A DNA stretch of 64,000 nt from JAJAZB01 sp965249815 (GCA_965249815.1 CBDFMV010000003.1:1178001-1242000); one strand, 5' to 3'. Shown: positions 55,646 through 64,000, numbered from the stretch's first letter. A program made the numbers and translations. The notes: generated by a model from the sequence alone, not told the origin.

Positions 55646-56286
55646 CCCAGGCCGATGAGTGATACCAGAATTAGTACCAGCAGTATCCACTGCGACGCGT
55701 TGGCTTCGTTGGGAGTTTCAAGCAGGCGGCGCAGCGTACGCGCTTCGGTGCCCGCCCAAACACTCAGCACCGTGCGGGGCAGCATGCCCAGCAAGCCCCC
55801 CAGCAGCAGGTTTTTCCGGGAAACGTTCACGAAACTGAACAGCACGTTGGTCAGCGCGAAAGGCAGCACCGGCGAAAGCCTCGCCAGGGCGGTTACGCTG
55901 AATTCGCGCTCCCGCACCCGTTCCACGAGTTGCCGGACTTTGGGTTTTTGGGAAAGCCGGGCCAACAACCGCCCGCCGTCGAGCCAGCGGGCGGCTTCGT
56001 AGCCCAGCAGCGAAGCCGCCGCGTAAGCCAGCACCAACGAAGGCACCGCCCGGAAGCCGAGAAAAAACCCCGCGATGAGCGCCACGAGTGTGGTGGGCGT
56101 GAGGGCAAACGCCATCGTAACCACGCTGAGGGCGAAAACACCCGCCCAGGCCGCCGTGGAAAATTGCTGGATTTGGGCCTCGTGCGTGGCCACACCGTAG
56201 CCCAGCGACGAACTTACCAGCAGCGGCAGCACCCCCAGCAGCAGCGCGTAACCGAGGGAAAAGGCGTTTCTTTGGGAAAATTTCAA
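55618..56286 (-). CDS. TVP38/TMEM64-family membrane protein
   Basis: 222 residues with about six hydrophobic segments and the family core: 'LTPTTLVALIAGFFLGFRAVPSLVLAYAAASLLGYEAARWL' (re-entrant helix pair) and 'FSVTALARLSPVLPFALTNVLFSFV'. Related to DedA and to eukaryotic VMP1/TMEM41B scramblases. In bacteria a role in lipid or undecaprenyl-phosphate translocation is suspected. An inverted repeat precedes it. Confidence 0.88.
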   Translation of the reverse strand: MKFSQRNAFSLGYALLLGVLPLLVSSSLGYGVATHEAQIQQFSTAAWAGVFALSVVTMAFALTPTTLVALIAGFFLGFRAVPSLVLAYAAASLLGYEAARWLDGGRLLARLSQKPKVRQLVERVREREFSVTALARLSPVLPFALTNVLFSFVNVSRKNLLLGGLLGMLPRTVLSVWAGTEARTLRRLLETPNEANASQWILLVLILVSLIGLGYVLQRAWR

Positions 56287-56291
56287 ATTTA

Positions 56292-56365
56292 TTGTGGGGC
56301 GGGATGTATCCCGCCCGTAGTATTGATCCCAAAAATAGACAGGCGGGATACATCCCGCCCCACAA
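56292..56365. repeat. Inverted repeat with perfect 24-base arms
   Basis: Arms starting TTGTGGGGCGGGATGTATCC and exact complement, 26-base loop, between two divergent genes and 12 bases before the cystathionine gamma-synthase start. Each arm itself contains a small palindrome (GGCGGGATACATCCCGCC type), so alternative folds exist. Confidence 0.85.
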
Positions 56366-56377
56366 CATCAGCAAACC

Positions 56378-57517
56378 ATGCGTTTCGCCACCAAAGCCAT
56401 CCACGCGGGTGTTAGCCCCGACCCGACCACCGGGGCCATCATGACCCCGATTTACCAGACCTCCACCTACGTGCAGGAAGCCCCCGGGAAGCACAAAGGT
56501 TACGAATATTCCCGCACCCACAACCCCACGCGCACCGCCCTGCAACAGGCCCTGGCCGCGCTGGAAAACGCCAAACACGGCATTTGCTACGCGTCAGGAC
56601 TGGCGGCCACCGACGCGCTGCTGAAACTGTTCCAGCCCGGCGACGAAATCGTGGCGACCAACGATTTGTACGGCGGCACGTACCGGATTTTCACGAAAAT
56701 CTTCGAAGGGTTCGGTCTGACGTTCCGCTTCGTGGATTTGAGCGATGCAACGCAGATCGAGACGGCTTTTTCGGAGAAAACAAAACTGCTCTGGCTCGAA
56801 ACGCCCACCAACCCGCTTCTCCGCCTCATCGACATCGAAGCCTACGCAAAAGTGGCAAAAGCCCGTGGCGTGCTAACCGTGGTGGACAACACGTTTGCGA
56901 CGCCCTACCTGCAAAACCCGCTCGATTCGGGTGCCGACATCGTCATGCACTCGGTCACGAAATACCTCGGCGGGCACTCCGATACGGTCATGGGCGCGAT
57001 TATGCTCAACGACGACGCCCTGGCCCAGCGGCTGGCCTTCATCCAGAATGCCTGCGGGGCCGTGCCTGGGCCGCAGGACTGTTTCCTCGTGCTGCGTGGC
57101 CTGAAAACCCTGCACTTGCGGATGGAGCGGCACTGCGAAAACGCCCGCCGCGTCGCGGATTTTCTGCAAAACCACCCGCAAGTAGGGAAGGTGTACTACC
57201 CCGGTTTGGAAGGGCACCCCGGCCACGACCTGGCAAAGCGGCAAATGCGCGATTTCGGCGGGATGGTGTCGTTCGAGTTAAAAGGCGACGACTACGACGA
57301 GGCCGTGCGGGTGATGTCCGGTTTCCACGTGTTTTCGCTGGGCGAATCGCTGGGTGGCGTCGAGTCGCTCTGTACGCACCCGGCCAGCATGACCCACGCC
57401 AGCATTCCAAAAGAGGAACGCGCCAAATCGGGCCTGAAAGACACGCTCATCCGCCTGAGCGTGGGCGTGGAAGACGCCGAGGATTTAATCGACGATTTGC
57501 GGCAGGCGATTGGGTAA
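56378..57517 (+). CDS. Cystathionine gamma-synthase / trans-sulfuration PLP enzyme
   Basis: 379 residues. Cys/Met metabolism fold: TPIYQTSTYVQEAPG, YEYSRTHNPTR, 'YASGLAATDALLKLF', VDNTFATPYLQNPL, and PLP-binding Lys in HSVTKYLGGHSD (about 195), then 'SLGGVESLCTHPASMTHASIP'. These are shared by MetB and cystathionine gamma-lyase; sequence alone does not separate synthesis of cystathionine from its cleavage. Full length. Role in methionine/cysteine interconversion. Confidence 0.9.
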   Translation: MRFATKAIHAGVSPDPTTGAIMTPIYQTSTYVQEAPGKHKGYEYSRTHNPTRTALQQALAALENAKHGICYASGLAATDALLKLFQPGDEIVATNDLYGGTYRIFTKIFEGFGLTFRFVDLSDATQIETAFSEKTKLLWLETPTNPLLRLIDIEAYAKVAKARGVLTVVDNTFATPYLQNPLDSGADIVMHSVTKYLGGHSDTVMGAIMLNDDALAQRLAFIQNACGAVPGPQDCFLVLRGLKTLHLRMERHCENARRVADFLQNHPQVGKVYYPGLEGHPGHDLAKRQMRDFGGMVSFELKGDDYDEAVRVMSGFHVFSLGESLGGVESLCTHPASMTHASIPKEERAKSGLKDTLIRLSVGVEDAEDLIDDLRQAIG

Positions 57518-57524
57518 CAGCGTA

Positions 57525-57589
57525 CTTCGTTGTTCGTGCTTCGGTTTCAAACCAATCCTGAGTAAAAAATCGAAGCACGAACAACGAAG
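57525..57589. repeat. Inverted repeat after cystathionine gamma-synthase
   Basis: Perfect 19-base arms CTTCGTTGTTCGTGCTTCG and complement, 27-base loop, between convergent PLP-enzyme and cytidine deaminase genes. Further copies of CGAAGCACG follow directly at 57587-57600. Confidence 0.8.
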
Positions 57590-57603
57590 CACGAAGCACG
57601 TTT

Positions 57604-58086
57604 TCAATCAAACGAATCAAATTTTACTGGAAGCAACCCCGCCACCGAAGGCGACACGAGTACTTCGCCGCCCGGTTCACCCGGCATCAGCAGGCGAATC
57701 GGCTGGCCCTGCCGGTTTTCGTACTCCAGCAACGCCTGCCGACAGGCCCCGCAGGGCGACACGGCGCGGTAGATTTCGCCCTCGCCGGGCCGGGCCACCA
57801 CGGCAATCGCCGCCATCTTCTTTCCCGGATGATTGGCCCCCACCCAAAAAATCAGGGATTGCTCGGCGCAGGAACCCGACGGGAACGCGGCGTTTTCCTG
57901 GTTGCTGGCCGTCACGACCGTGCCGTCGTCGAGGCGCACCGCCGCCCCGACGTGGAAGTGCGAGTAGGGCGCGTAAGCCGTGTGCGTGGCCTGCCGGGCT
58001 TCAGTGAGCAGGCTGCGCTCGGTTGCGGGTAATTCGGCTTCGGTTGCGTACGATTCGAGCGGGACTTCGAGGCGTAATGATTTCAT
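57604..58086 (-). CDS. cdd: Cytidine deaminase
   Basis: 160 residues from MKSLRLEVPL; an in-frame upstream ATG (58140) would overlap the hairpin and is rejected. Zinc-site motifs: NQENAAFPSGSCAEQSL (Cys-Ala-Glu) and SPCGACRQALLEYE (two Cys), plus HVGAAVRLDDG. Converts cytidine/deoxycytidine to uridine in pyrimidine salvage. Sits downstream of a hairpin that follows the TonB receptor. Confidence 0.95.
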   Translation of the reverse strand: MKSLRLEVPLESYATEAELPATERSLLTEARQATHTAYAPYSHFHVGAAVRLDDGTVVTASNQENAAFPSGSCAEQSLIFWVGANHPGKKMAAIAVVARPGEGEIYRAVSPCGACRQALLEYENRQGQPIRLLMPGEPGGEVLVSPSVAGLLPVKFDSFD

Positions 58087-58102
58087 GCGGTAAAAAGAGA
58101 AT

Positions 58103-58147
58103 GGGCGTTCTGAACGACACGCAGCCCGCGTTTGGTTCAAAACGCCC
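58103..58147. terminator. Hairpin between tonB-receptor and cdd genes
   Basis: Arms GGGCGTTCTGAAC and GTTCAAAACGCCC with one mismatch around a 19-base loop, followed by TTTCG. Ends the receptor transcript; a long loop makes it a weaker terminator. Confidence 0.55.
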
Positions 58148-58179
58148 GTTTCGTCATTCGGGCAACCTACGAAGGTTTG

Positions 58180-60639
58180 TTAAAATTTCAAGCTGACGCC
58201 CGCCAGCACGTTGAAGCCCGCCTGCGGGTAGTAAAAATTCTCCGTCACCAGCTTCCCGCCCGCCGCGTAGCTGTACGTGTAGCCATTCGATTCGTACTGC
58301 GCGCCGAGCACGTTGTTAAGCAACAGACTCAACCTGAGCACTTTCGCAGACCGGGGTTTAACATCGTAAATCAGGCGGATGTCGTTGGTGAAATAGGCGT
58401 TGAGTTGCCGGGTTGGGTCGGAAGTATTATCCAGAAACTGCCGCCCGACGTACTTCGAAAGCAGCGCGATTTCCAGCTTCCTCACGCCAGAAAACGCCAG
58501 TTGCGACCCAAAAATCACGTTCGGCGAAAAGGCGATGTCTGTATTTCTGAATGCCTCCCGCCGCTGCTTGCCCGTGTCATAATCGTCGTAAAACGCGGTG
58601 AAGTCCTTAATTTTATTTTGGCTAAACGTCGCGTTGGCGTTCCATTTCAGCGTCCGCACGGGTTGCCAGCCCAACTCCAGTTCCAGCCCGGCGCGGTGGC
58701 TGCGGGGCACGTTGGCGCGAATGTAACTGCCCACGTCGTTGACCTGCCCGGTCAGGATAAGCTGATCGCGATACTTCATGAAAAACCCATTGACCTGCGC
58801 CGCTACTTTGCCCCGCTGGAACCGGTAGCCGACCTCGTAGTCCACCAACTGCTCCGCCTTCGGACGGCTCGCGGGTGTGCTCTGCGTGTAATCGTCGCGG
58901 TTCGGCTCCCGGTGGGCCACGCTCAGCGAACCGAACACCGCCGAGGCTTCCCCCAACACGCAATTCAGGCCAAATTTGGGGTTGAAAAAGGCGAGGTTGG
59001 CGGTTTGCTGCACGTTGTCACCTTTCTGGTCAAACCCCAGAAACGAGTAGTCCACCGTCCGGACTTGCAGGTCAGCATAGCCGTTGAAAGCGTCGGTGAA
59101 TTGGTACGTTGTCTTGCCATACAGGTTGAAATCCGCTTTCGTCGCGTCGTTGTCGTAATACCGCTGGCGAATGGCCGAGGTGCTAGCGTACCGCGCCCAA
59201 GTAATTTCCCCGAAATGCTTGCCCGTATACCGGTTCCAGCTCCCGCCGAGGCTGATTTTTAGTTTTTTGTACGAATCGTAATCGAGCGAAAAGACGGTTC
59301 CGTAAAAATCGTTGTCGAGCCAGAGCCGACGAACTAAATCGGTGCGGGAGATGACCGTATCGCCTACCGTCACGTTGGGCAGGCCGTAGTCGCTCAGTTT
59401 GTCGGCTTCGCGAAACTGCTCGTAGTAGCCCCTGCCTTTGGTGTAGTGCAGGTTGGCGGTGAGCGTCAGCCCGTGCGAAAGCTGGTGCGATGTTAGCAGT
59501 TGGTAATGATCCTGTTGGTAGTTGTCGGTCTGGTTGTCGTAGGTGTAGCGGTTATAGGTGCGGCTGCCAGAGTTGAGCAGGTTGGTCGCCGCCGCCGGAT
59601 TTAGTTCGTTGCGGGCGATGAAGGCCAACATCCCCTCGCGGTCGCTGCGCAGGCGGGCTTCAGGAATCCCTTCCCAAGCCTGAAAGGTTTTTTCCTGCCC
59701 CGAAAACACGTTGAGCCGCACGAACGATTTTTTGCCAAAATACGCCCCCGACACGTAAAACGATTTCAGGTCCGAACTCGCCCGGTCCACGAACCCATCG
59801 GATTTCAGGTGCGACAGCCGCCCATCTACGGTGAATTTCCCAGCCAGCAGGCCGGTGCCGAACAATACGTTATTTTTCAGCGTGTTGAACGAGCCGTAAC
59901 TGTGGTTGGTTTCGGCGTAGGCGTCGCGCCGGAACTCGTTGGTCTGCACGTTCACCGTCGCGCCGAAGGCTCCGGCCCCGTTGGTCGAGGTGCCCGCCCC
60001 GCGCTGAATCTGGATGCTACTCACCGAGGAGGCAAAATCGGGCATGTTCACCCAGAACGTCCCCTGGCTTTCGGCGTCGTTGTACGGAATGCCGTTGAGC
60101 GTCACGTTGATGCGCGTGGCGTCGGAACCGCGAATCCGGATGCCTGTGTAGCCCACGCCCGCCCCGGCGTCGGAGGTGCTCACTACCGACGGCTGGAAGT
60201 TGAGGAGCACCGGCAAATCCTGCCCTAAATTCTGCTTCCGAATCGTTTCCGCCGACACGTTGCTGTACGCCATGCCGGTTTGCTGCGTAGCACGGGTGGC
60301 GCTGACGACTACTTCATCGGACTGGTAGGTGCTGCGCTTTAGTGCGGCGTCGAACGTTTCGGCCTGCCGAACGTCGAGCGTTTGGGAAATCGTTTCAAAG
60401 CCGATGTAGCTGATTTTCAGCTCGCACATTCCGGCGGGAACGTTCCGCAGCGCATACGCACCGTCGCTACCCGACGTGGTTCCGCGCGACGTTCCCGCGA
60501 GTTGAATGCTCGCGCCCGGAAGCGGCTGGCCGTTTTCAGCGTCGGTGATTTTTCCCGAAATCGTGAATTGCGCTGCCGCTGAATGAGAAACAAGGAATGA
60601 AAAATGAAAAATGAAAAACAGAGTCGTTGCCTTTCTCAT
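58180..60639 (-). CDS. TonB-dependent outer-membrane receptor, thiamin-regulated
   Basis: 819 residues. Signal peptide (FFIFHFSFLVSHSAAAQ), carboxypeptidase-regulatory-like domain (ISGKITDAENGQPLPGASIQ… FE, about 25-105), plug (DEVVVSATRATQQTG… IRIRGSDATRINVTLNGIPYNDAESQGTFWVNM), then a 22-strand barrel ending in LKF. It imports a ligand with TonB-ExbBD energy. A TPP riboswitch lies in its leader, so the likely ligand is thiamin or a derivative. No SusD gene adjoins, as is usual for vitamin receptors. Confidence 0.92.
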   Translation of the reverse strand: MRKATTLFFIFHFSFLVSHSAAAQFTISGKITDAENGQPLPGASIQLAGTSRGTTSGSDGAYALRNVPAGMCELKISYIGFETISQTLDVRQAETFDAALKRSTYQSDEVVVSATRATQQTGMAYSNVSAETIRKQNLGQDLPVLLNFQPSVVSTSDAGAGVGYTGIRIRGSDATRINVTLNGIPYNDAESQGTFWVNMPDFASSVSSIQIQRGAGTSTNGAGAFGATVNVQTNEFRRDAYAETNHSYGSFNTLKNNVLFGTGLLAGKFTVDGRLSHLKSDGFVDRASSDLKSFYVSGAYFGKKSFVRLNVFSGQEKTFQAWEGIPEARLRSDREGMLAFIARNELNPAAATNLLNSGSRTYNRYTYDNQTDNYQQDHYQLLTSHQLSHGLTLTANLHYTKGRGYYEQFREADKLSDYGLPNVTVGDTVISRTDLVRRLWLDNDFYGTVFSLDYDSYKKLKISLGGSWNRYTGKHFGEITWARYASTSAIRQRYYDNDATKADFNLYGKTTYQFTDAFNGYADLQVRTVDYSFLGFDQKGDNVQQTANLAFFNPKFGLNCVLGEASAVFGSLSVAHREPNRDDYTQSTPASRPKAEQLVDYEVGYRFQRGKVAAQVNGFFMKYRDQLILTGQVNDVGSYIRANVPRSHRAGLELELGWQPVRTLKWNANATFSQNKIKDFTAFYDDYDTGKQRREAFRNTDIAFSPNVIFGSQLAFSGVRKLEIALLSKYVGRQFLDNTSDPTRQLNAYFTNDIRLIYDVKPRSAKVLRLSLLLNNVLGAQYESNGYTYSYAAGGKLVTENFYYPQAGFNVLAGVSLKF

Positions 60640-60759
60640 GGCTGAAAAGGAAAACGACGAGCAAAGGGGCTGAATCCCGTCAGGGTTTCAACAGAAATGA
60701 ATTGAAAGTTCGGCAGTCTGGGCGGTGAAACGGCGCGCACGTTGGCCCGTCAGATTGCT

Positions 60760-60838
60760 TCGCGTTCCCTGCGTCGGCATTACCCGTGTACAGGTTCAAT
60801 GGGTATGATCTCAGCCCGTCAGGTAGGGCACCCCTTTA
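60760..60838 (-). promoter_or_regulatory. TPP (THI-box) riboswitch
   Basis: Minus strand has the conserved aptamer order: GGGGTGCCC, CTGACGGGCTGAGA, ACCC…TTGAACCTG, GGGTAATGCC, and GCAGGGAA. Bases match the TPP-binding CTGAGA and the GAACCTG/ATGCCGACGCAGG segments. The aptamer begins about 10 bases after the putative start site and sits about 120 bases before the receptor start. TPP is expected to repress expression. Confidence 0.95.
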
Positions 60839-60852
60839 TGCGATCAACGGGG

Positions 60853-60860
60853 CAAAAGTA
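60853..60860 (-). promoter_or_regulatory. -7-like box of riboswitch-controlled transcript
   Basis: TACTTTTG on the minus strand fits TAnnTTTG and lies just before the aptamer. A TTG sits 29 bases upstream, longer than usual, so the -33 element is unclear. Confidence 0.55.
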
Positions 60861-60901
60861 GGTCGCAGTGGGCAGTAAGCAGTTGGCAATTGGTGATTTT
60901 T

Positions 60902-61414
60902 TCAAAAAAGGCGGTTCACCGCCTCCACGGCTTTTTCGAAACGTTCTTCAAAAGTGCCCGAAATCACGAGGTAAGGCCGGTTTTGGCTTTCGAGCAATTC
61001 TTTCAGGCGGTTGAAATGCCATTGCCGCCGCTCGGCGAAAAGCCGTATTTCGTCACTGACGAAAGGCACGTCGGCAGCCAGCAGCAACGTCAGGTCGTAG
61101 GTGCGGCTCCGGGCGAGGTCGGCGATAAAATCGGGGCAGGAGCCAAGGTAGAGCTCGGCGTAGGTTTGGGTGGTGAGCGCGTCGGTATCGCAAAAGAGCA
61201 GACCGTGGCGGGCCTTTTTCGCGGCTTCGTCTTCCAGAAAAAGCTGCCCGGCGGCGATGTGCACGAGGTCGAGGGCGTCGCAGTCGTTGCCGAATTTTTC
61301 GCAGTACGTCCGCCCGTATTCTTCGACGAACCCCGTGTCGAACTGCGCGGCCAGTTGCTTCGTCAGCGTACTTTTCCCGGTGGACTCGGGGCCGGTGAGG
61401 ACGACTTTCTTCAT
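60902..61414 (-). CDS. NadR-like ATP-binding kinase
   Basis: 170 residues, single P-loop domain: MKKVVLTGPESTGKSTLTKQ (GPESTGKST, residues 8-16), 'FVEEYGRTYCEKFG' and 'LLFCDTDALTTQTYAELY'. This is the ribosylnicotinamide-kinase-like domain of NadR. In isolation with a PnuC transporter it would phosphorylate and trap the imported compound. Placed beside a thiamin-regulated receptor, it may act on thiamin, though nicotinamide riboside is the alternative. Lies 75 bases after the PnuC gene. Confidence 0.85.
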   Translation of the reverse strand: MKKVVLTGPESTGKSTLTKQLAAQFDTGFVEEYGRTYCEKFGNDCDALDLVHIAAGQLFLEDEAAKKARHGLLFCDTDALTTQTYAELYLGSCPDFIADLARSRTYDLTLLLAADVPFVSDEIRLFAERRQWHFNRLKELLESQNRPYLVISGTFEERFEKAVEAVNRLF

Positions 61415-61489
61415 GAGGCTTTTGTCTGAAGTATGATTTACAGGACTTTGGGATTTTCAGGATTGATTTTGGCTTCCATCGTGGGCTTC

Positions 61490-62095
61490 CTAAATCCCGG
61501 TGAAACGTGTTTCAGACAAACTCCGCCGCCAATCCCAATACCCTTTTGCCGCCAGTCCGAGCAGCAGCGCGTAGAGCAACGAAGTGCCGTGGAGGTCTTT
61601 CACGAAATACATCCCGACGTAGCAGAGGTCGGCGGCAATCCAGAGAATCCAGTTTTCGAGGTATTTGCGCGCCATTTGCCACTGGGCGACGAGGCTGGTG
61701 GCCGTCAGGGCCGAATCGGCGTAGGGCAAACTGGCGTCGGTGTAGCGCCCGTGCAGGTAGCCGGAAGCGGCAGTGAAGAGGAGAAACACCGCGCCACAGG
61801 GCAACCAGAATTTCGTGGGCATTCGCGTGACGGGCAATTCCGTGCGCTGCGCCCCACCAAACAGCCACTGGTACCAGCCGTACCCGCTCAGGGCGATGAA
61901 CACGCCCTGCAACTCCATGTCGGAGTACAGCCGGGCCTGGTAGTAAATCACCCCGTAAATCGCGCTGCTGACGATGGCCCAAAACCAGCCCCAGACGTTC
62001 TGCCGGGTGTTGAGCCAGACGCAAATCAACGTGGTGACGATGCCCGCCGCTTCGAGTCCATTTTGCCGGAAATACCCGGCGATTTGTTGAATCAT
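61490..62095 (-). CDS. PnuC/PnuT-family vitamin transporter
   Basis: 201 residues from MIQQIAGYFRQNG. An in-frame upstream extension is rejected because it covers the repeat region. Seven short TM helices with the family motif 'CVWLNTRQNVWGWFWAIVSSAIYGVIYYQARLYSDMELQ' (conserved W-N…W-W-F) and 'LENWILWIAADLCYVGMY'. Facilitated diffusion of nicotinamide riboside (PnuC) or thiamin (PnuT). The linked TPP-riboswitch receptor favours thiamin. No second THI-box is seen upstream of this gene. Confidence 0.88.
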   Translation of the reverse strand: MIQQIAGYFRQNGLEAAGIVTTLICVWLNTRQNVWGWFWAIVSSAIYGVIYYQARLYSDMELQGVFIALSGYGWYQWLFGGAQRTELPVTRMPTKFWLPCGAVFLLFTAASGYLHGRYTDASLPYADSALTATSLVAQWQMARKYLENWILWIAADLCYVGMYFVKDLHGTSLLYALLLGLAAKGYWDWRRSLSETRFTGI

Positions 62096-62228
62096 AGCCA
62101 AACTCTTCGGGTGCAAACGGGGTTTTCCCGGTAGCTTTGTACGATTTTTTGCCACACTACCCTCGCCGCAAAGATGGGGAAAAACCACGCGGCTGCGGGG
62201 GTTTTGTGGCCCATCGTGTTTTTTGGTT

Positions 62229-62304
62229 CGTGCCTCCGCTCCGCGTGGCACGACGGTTCGTGGTTCAACCCAAACTCAGTCGTGCCACGCGGAGCGGAGG
62301 TACG
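62229..62304. repeat. Inverted repeat between pnuC-like gene and mfd
   Basis: 25-base arms CGTGCCTCCGCTCCGCGTGG… and complement with one mismatch, 26-base loop, in the divergent gap. Next to it a TAGCTTTG box (62132-62139) on the plus strand fits the -7 consensus for mfd. Confidence 0.8.
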
Positions 62305-62316
62305 ACTTTTCATCGA

Positions 62317-64000
62317 ATGCTCGTCAGAGAATTTCTAACGCTGTACCGCGAAGACGGTTTCGTAAAAACCATCGGCGAACGCCTCCGTAGTCGTTCGGCA
62401 ACCGATGCGCACCTGCAACTGAAAGGCTTGTCGGGCAGTCTCGACGCCGTGCTGGTGGCGGCGCTGCACCAGAATCACCCCGCCACGCACCTGCTCGTGC
62501 TGAGCGACAAGGAAGAAGCCGCCTATTTTCTGAACGACCTGCAAAACCTGCTGGGCGAGGAGCACGTGCTGCTGTTCCCGATGTCGTACAAAAAGCCGTA
62601 TCAGTACGAGGAGGTGGACAACGCCAACGTGCTGATGCGCGCCGAGGTGCTCAACCGGCTCAACGCCGACCCGCGCAACCTGCTGCTGGTCAGCTACCCC
62701 GAGGCACTTTCTGAGAAAGTCATCAACCGGCGTTCGCTGGTGGCCAACACGTTCACCGTGCACGTCGGCGACAAGCTGGACACAAATTTCCTGGCTGAAT
62801 TTCTGGCGAATCAGGATTTCGAGAAAACCGATTTCGTGTACGAAGCGGGCCAGTACAGCCTCCGGGGCGGCATCGTGGACGTGTTCAGCTACGCCAACGA
62901 AAAACCCTTCCGCATCGACCTTTTTGGCGACGAGGTCGAAAGCATCCGCACCTTCGACCCCGAAACGCAGCTTTCCGAAGAGTCCGTGTCGAGCATCAAC
63001 GTCGTGCCCGATGTGCAGACGCGGCTCGTGCAGGAAACCCGCGAGTCGTTTCTCAGCTTTTTTCCCGACGACACCCGGCTGTGGTTCAAAGACGCCGAAC
63101 TGACGCTGGAAATTCTCGAAAAAAGCTTTGAGAACGTCGAGTTGCAGTTTCAGCAAATCCTGGCCCGGAGCGGCAACATCAAGGTCATCACCGAACCGGC
63201 CCAGCTTTTTGAAACCCGCCGGACGTTTCTCAACCACATCAAAAAATTCGGCACGGTGGAATTCGGGCGGCGGTTTTACTTCAAAGACGCCGAAAAACTG
63301 ACCTATGCGTCGAAAGTCCAGCCGTCGTTCAACAAGGATTTCAAGCGGCTCGTGGATAACCTCCACGAAAACCAGTCGCTGGGTTTTGTCAACGTCATCG
63401 CCGCCGATTCGCAGAAACAACTCGAACGGCTCAACACGATTGCCGGAGAAATCGACACCTTCGTGAAATTTCAGCCGCTGACGATTTCGCTGCGCGAAGG
63501 TTTCGTGGACGAACAGACGAAAGTGGCCTGCTACACTGACCACCAGATTTTCGACCGCTTTCACCGCTACCGACTCCGCGAAAAATACAGCAAATCGAAA
63601 GCGCTGACGCTGAAGGAATTGAAAACCCTCCAGCCCGGCGATTACGTCACCCACAGTGACTACGGCATCGGGCGTTTCGCCGGGCTGGACAAAGTAAAAG
63701 TGGGCGACAGCGAGCAGGAAGCCATCCGGCTGATTTACCGCGACAACGACATCCTGTTCGTCAGCATCCACTCGCTGCACAAAATCGCCAAGTATTCGGG
63801 CAAGGACAGCGCCGTGCCGACGATGAGCAAACTCGGCTCGCCGGATTGGGAAAATAAGAAGTCGCGGGTGAAGCGTGAGGTGAAGGACATCGCCCAGGAA
63901 CTCATCCGCCTCTACGCCCAGCGCAAGCTCGCACCCGGTTACGCCTACAGTCGCGACACGTTTTTGCAGGCCGAACTGGAGTCGTCGTTTCTCTACGAAG
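62317..64000 (+). CDS. mfd: Transcription-repair coupling factor Mfd, N-terminal part
   Basis: Open from ATG at 62317 to the window end (561 codons, no stop). N-terminal UvrB-homology region: 'LVLSDKEEAAYFLNDLQNLLGEE', 'LFPMSYKKPYQYEE', 'GQYSLRGGIVDVFSYANEKPFRIDLFGDEVESIR'. The RNA-polymerase-interacting CarD-like domain follows near residue 440 (LQPGDYVTHSDYGIGRFAGL). The RecG-like motor lies beyond the window. Mfd displaces stalled RNA polymerase and recruits UvrA. The large antisense frame over it is a shadow. Confidence 0.95.
   Translation, partial: MLVREFLTLYREDGFVKTIGERLRSRSATDAHLQLKGLSGSLDAVLVAALHQNHPATHLLVLSDKEEAAYFLNDLQNLLGEEHVLLFPMSYKKPYQYEEVDNANVLMRAEVLNRLNADPRNLLLVSYPEALSEKVINRRSLVANTFTVHVGDKLDTNFLAEFLANQDFEKTDFVYEAGQYSLRGGIVDVFSYANEKPFRIDLFGDEVESIRTFDPETQLSEESVSSINVVPDVQTRLVQETRESFLSFFPDDTRLWFKDAELTLEILEKSFENVELQFQQILARSGNIKVITEPAQLFETRRTFLNHIKKFGTVEFGRRFYFKDAEKLTYASKVQPSFNKDFKRLVDNLHENQSLGFVNVIAADSQKQLERLNTIAGEIDTFVKFQPLTISLREGFVDEQTKVACYTDHQIFDRFHRYRLREKYSKSKALTLKELKTLQPGDYVTHSDYGIGRFAGLDKVKVGDSEQEAIRLIYRDNDILFVSIHSLHKIAKYSGKDSAVPTMSKLGSPDWENKKSRVKREVKDIAQELIRLYAQRKLAPGYAYSRDTFLQAELESSFLYE

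Noticed and set aside
60640..60900. Cobalamin riboswitch as regulator of the TonB receptor
   Set aside because: The sequence has the CTGAGA and GAACCTG TPP aptamer segments, not a B12-box.
62335..63780. 481-codon minus-strand ORF at the window end
   Set aside because: Antisense to mfd, whose plus-strand frame is open from 62317 to the window end with UvrB-like and CarD-like motifs.

Overview
The window looks like part of a high-GC Bacteroidota chromosome, most likely Cytophagales (Spirosomataceae/Cytophagaceae-like). This is inferred from the protein families: a TonB-dependent receptor with an N-terminal carboxypeptidase-regulatory-like domain, DUF4199, DUF2520, DUF4350 and RDD/SpoIIM membrane proteins. 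It is also inferred from promoter-like boxes of the Bacteroidota form TAnnTTTG and from starts that mostly lack a Shine-Dalgarno sequence. I cannot name the genus from sequence alone.

Layout. 1-3.1 kb: end of an efflux adaptor, then a MacB-like ABC permease and its ATPase, and a convergent beta-barrel protein. 3.3-6.3 kb: a GH-A clan glycosidase, a BNR-repeat protein and a YhhN membrane protein. 6.3-7.7 kb: a Fic protein bracketed by two matching inverted repeats. 7.7-16.9 kb: acyl-CoA ligase, DUF1080 hydrolase, Gfo/Idh/MocA oxidoreductase, a low-GC nucleotidyltransferase-like pair, RecQ, DinB-like protein, a GHL10 glycosidase and a tiny DUF2256 gene. 16.9-24.9 kb: MAO-type flavoenzyme, hydrolase, membrane LuxR protein, DUF4199, intradiol dioxygenase, nitrilase, M28 peptidase and CysS. 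25-26 kb: a HEPN gene with two tandem MNT nucleotidyltransferases. 26-33.4 kb: acyltransferase-like protein, PfkB kinase and a sugar-acid type set (MFS transporter, PQQ dehydrogenase, enolase-superfamily enzyme).

33.5-40.9 kb: an RDD gene diverges from a tightly packed six-gene run: SpoIIM, a multi-TM protein, DUF4129, DUF4350, McrB and McrC. In related genomes the DUF4129/DUF4350 genes are usually followed by MoxR and DUF58. Here McrB/McrC occupy that place and overlap DUF4350, which is the most unusual arrangement in the window. 40.9-46.4 kb: one complete rRNA operon on the minus strand (16S, tRNA-Ile, tRNA-Ala, 23S, 5S), with promoter, boxA-like sites, processing stems and terminator.

46.4-50.2 kb: a DUF2520 protein and a decaying glycosyltransferase locus (two broken genes around one intact GT2). 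50-58 kb: FAD oxidoreductase with an SLH-like tail, dihydrolipoyl dehydrogenase, prfB with its programmed frameshift, hydrolase, TVP38-like protein, cystathionine gamma-synthase and cytidine deaminase. 58-62 kb: a TPP riboswitch controlling a TonB receptor, next to a NadR-like kinase and a PnuC-family transporter, read as a thiamin uptake locus. 62.3 kb to the end: the N-terminal half of Mfd.

Many intergenic gaps carry long inverted repeats, some perfect palindromes of 48 and 58 bp, most with unrelated sequences.
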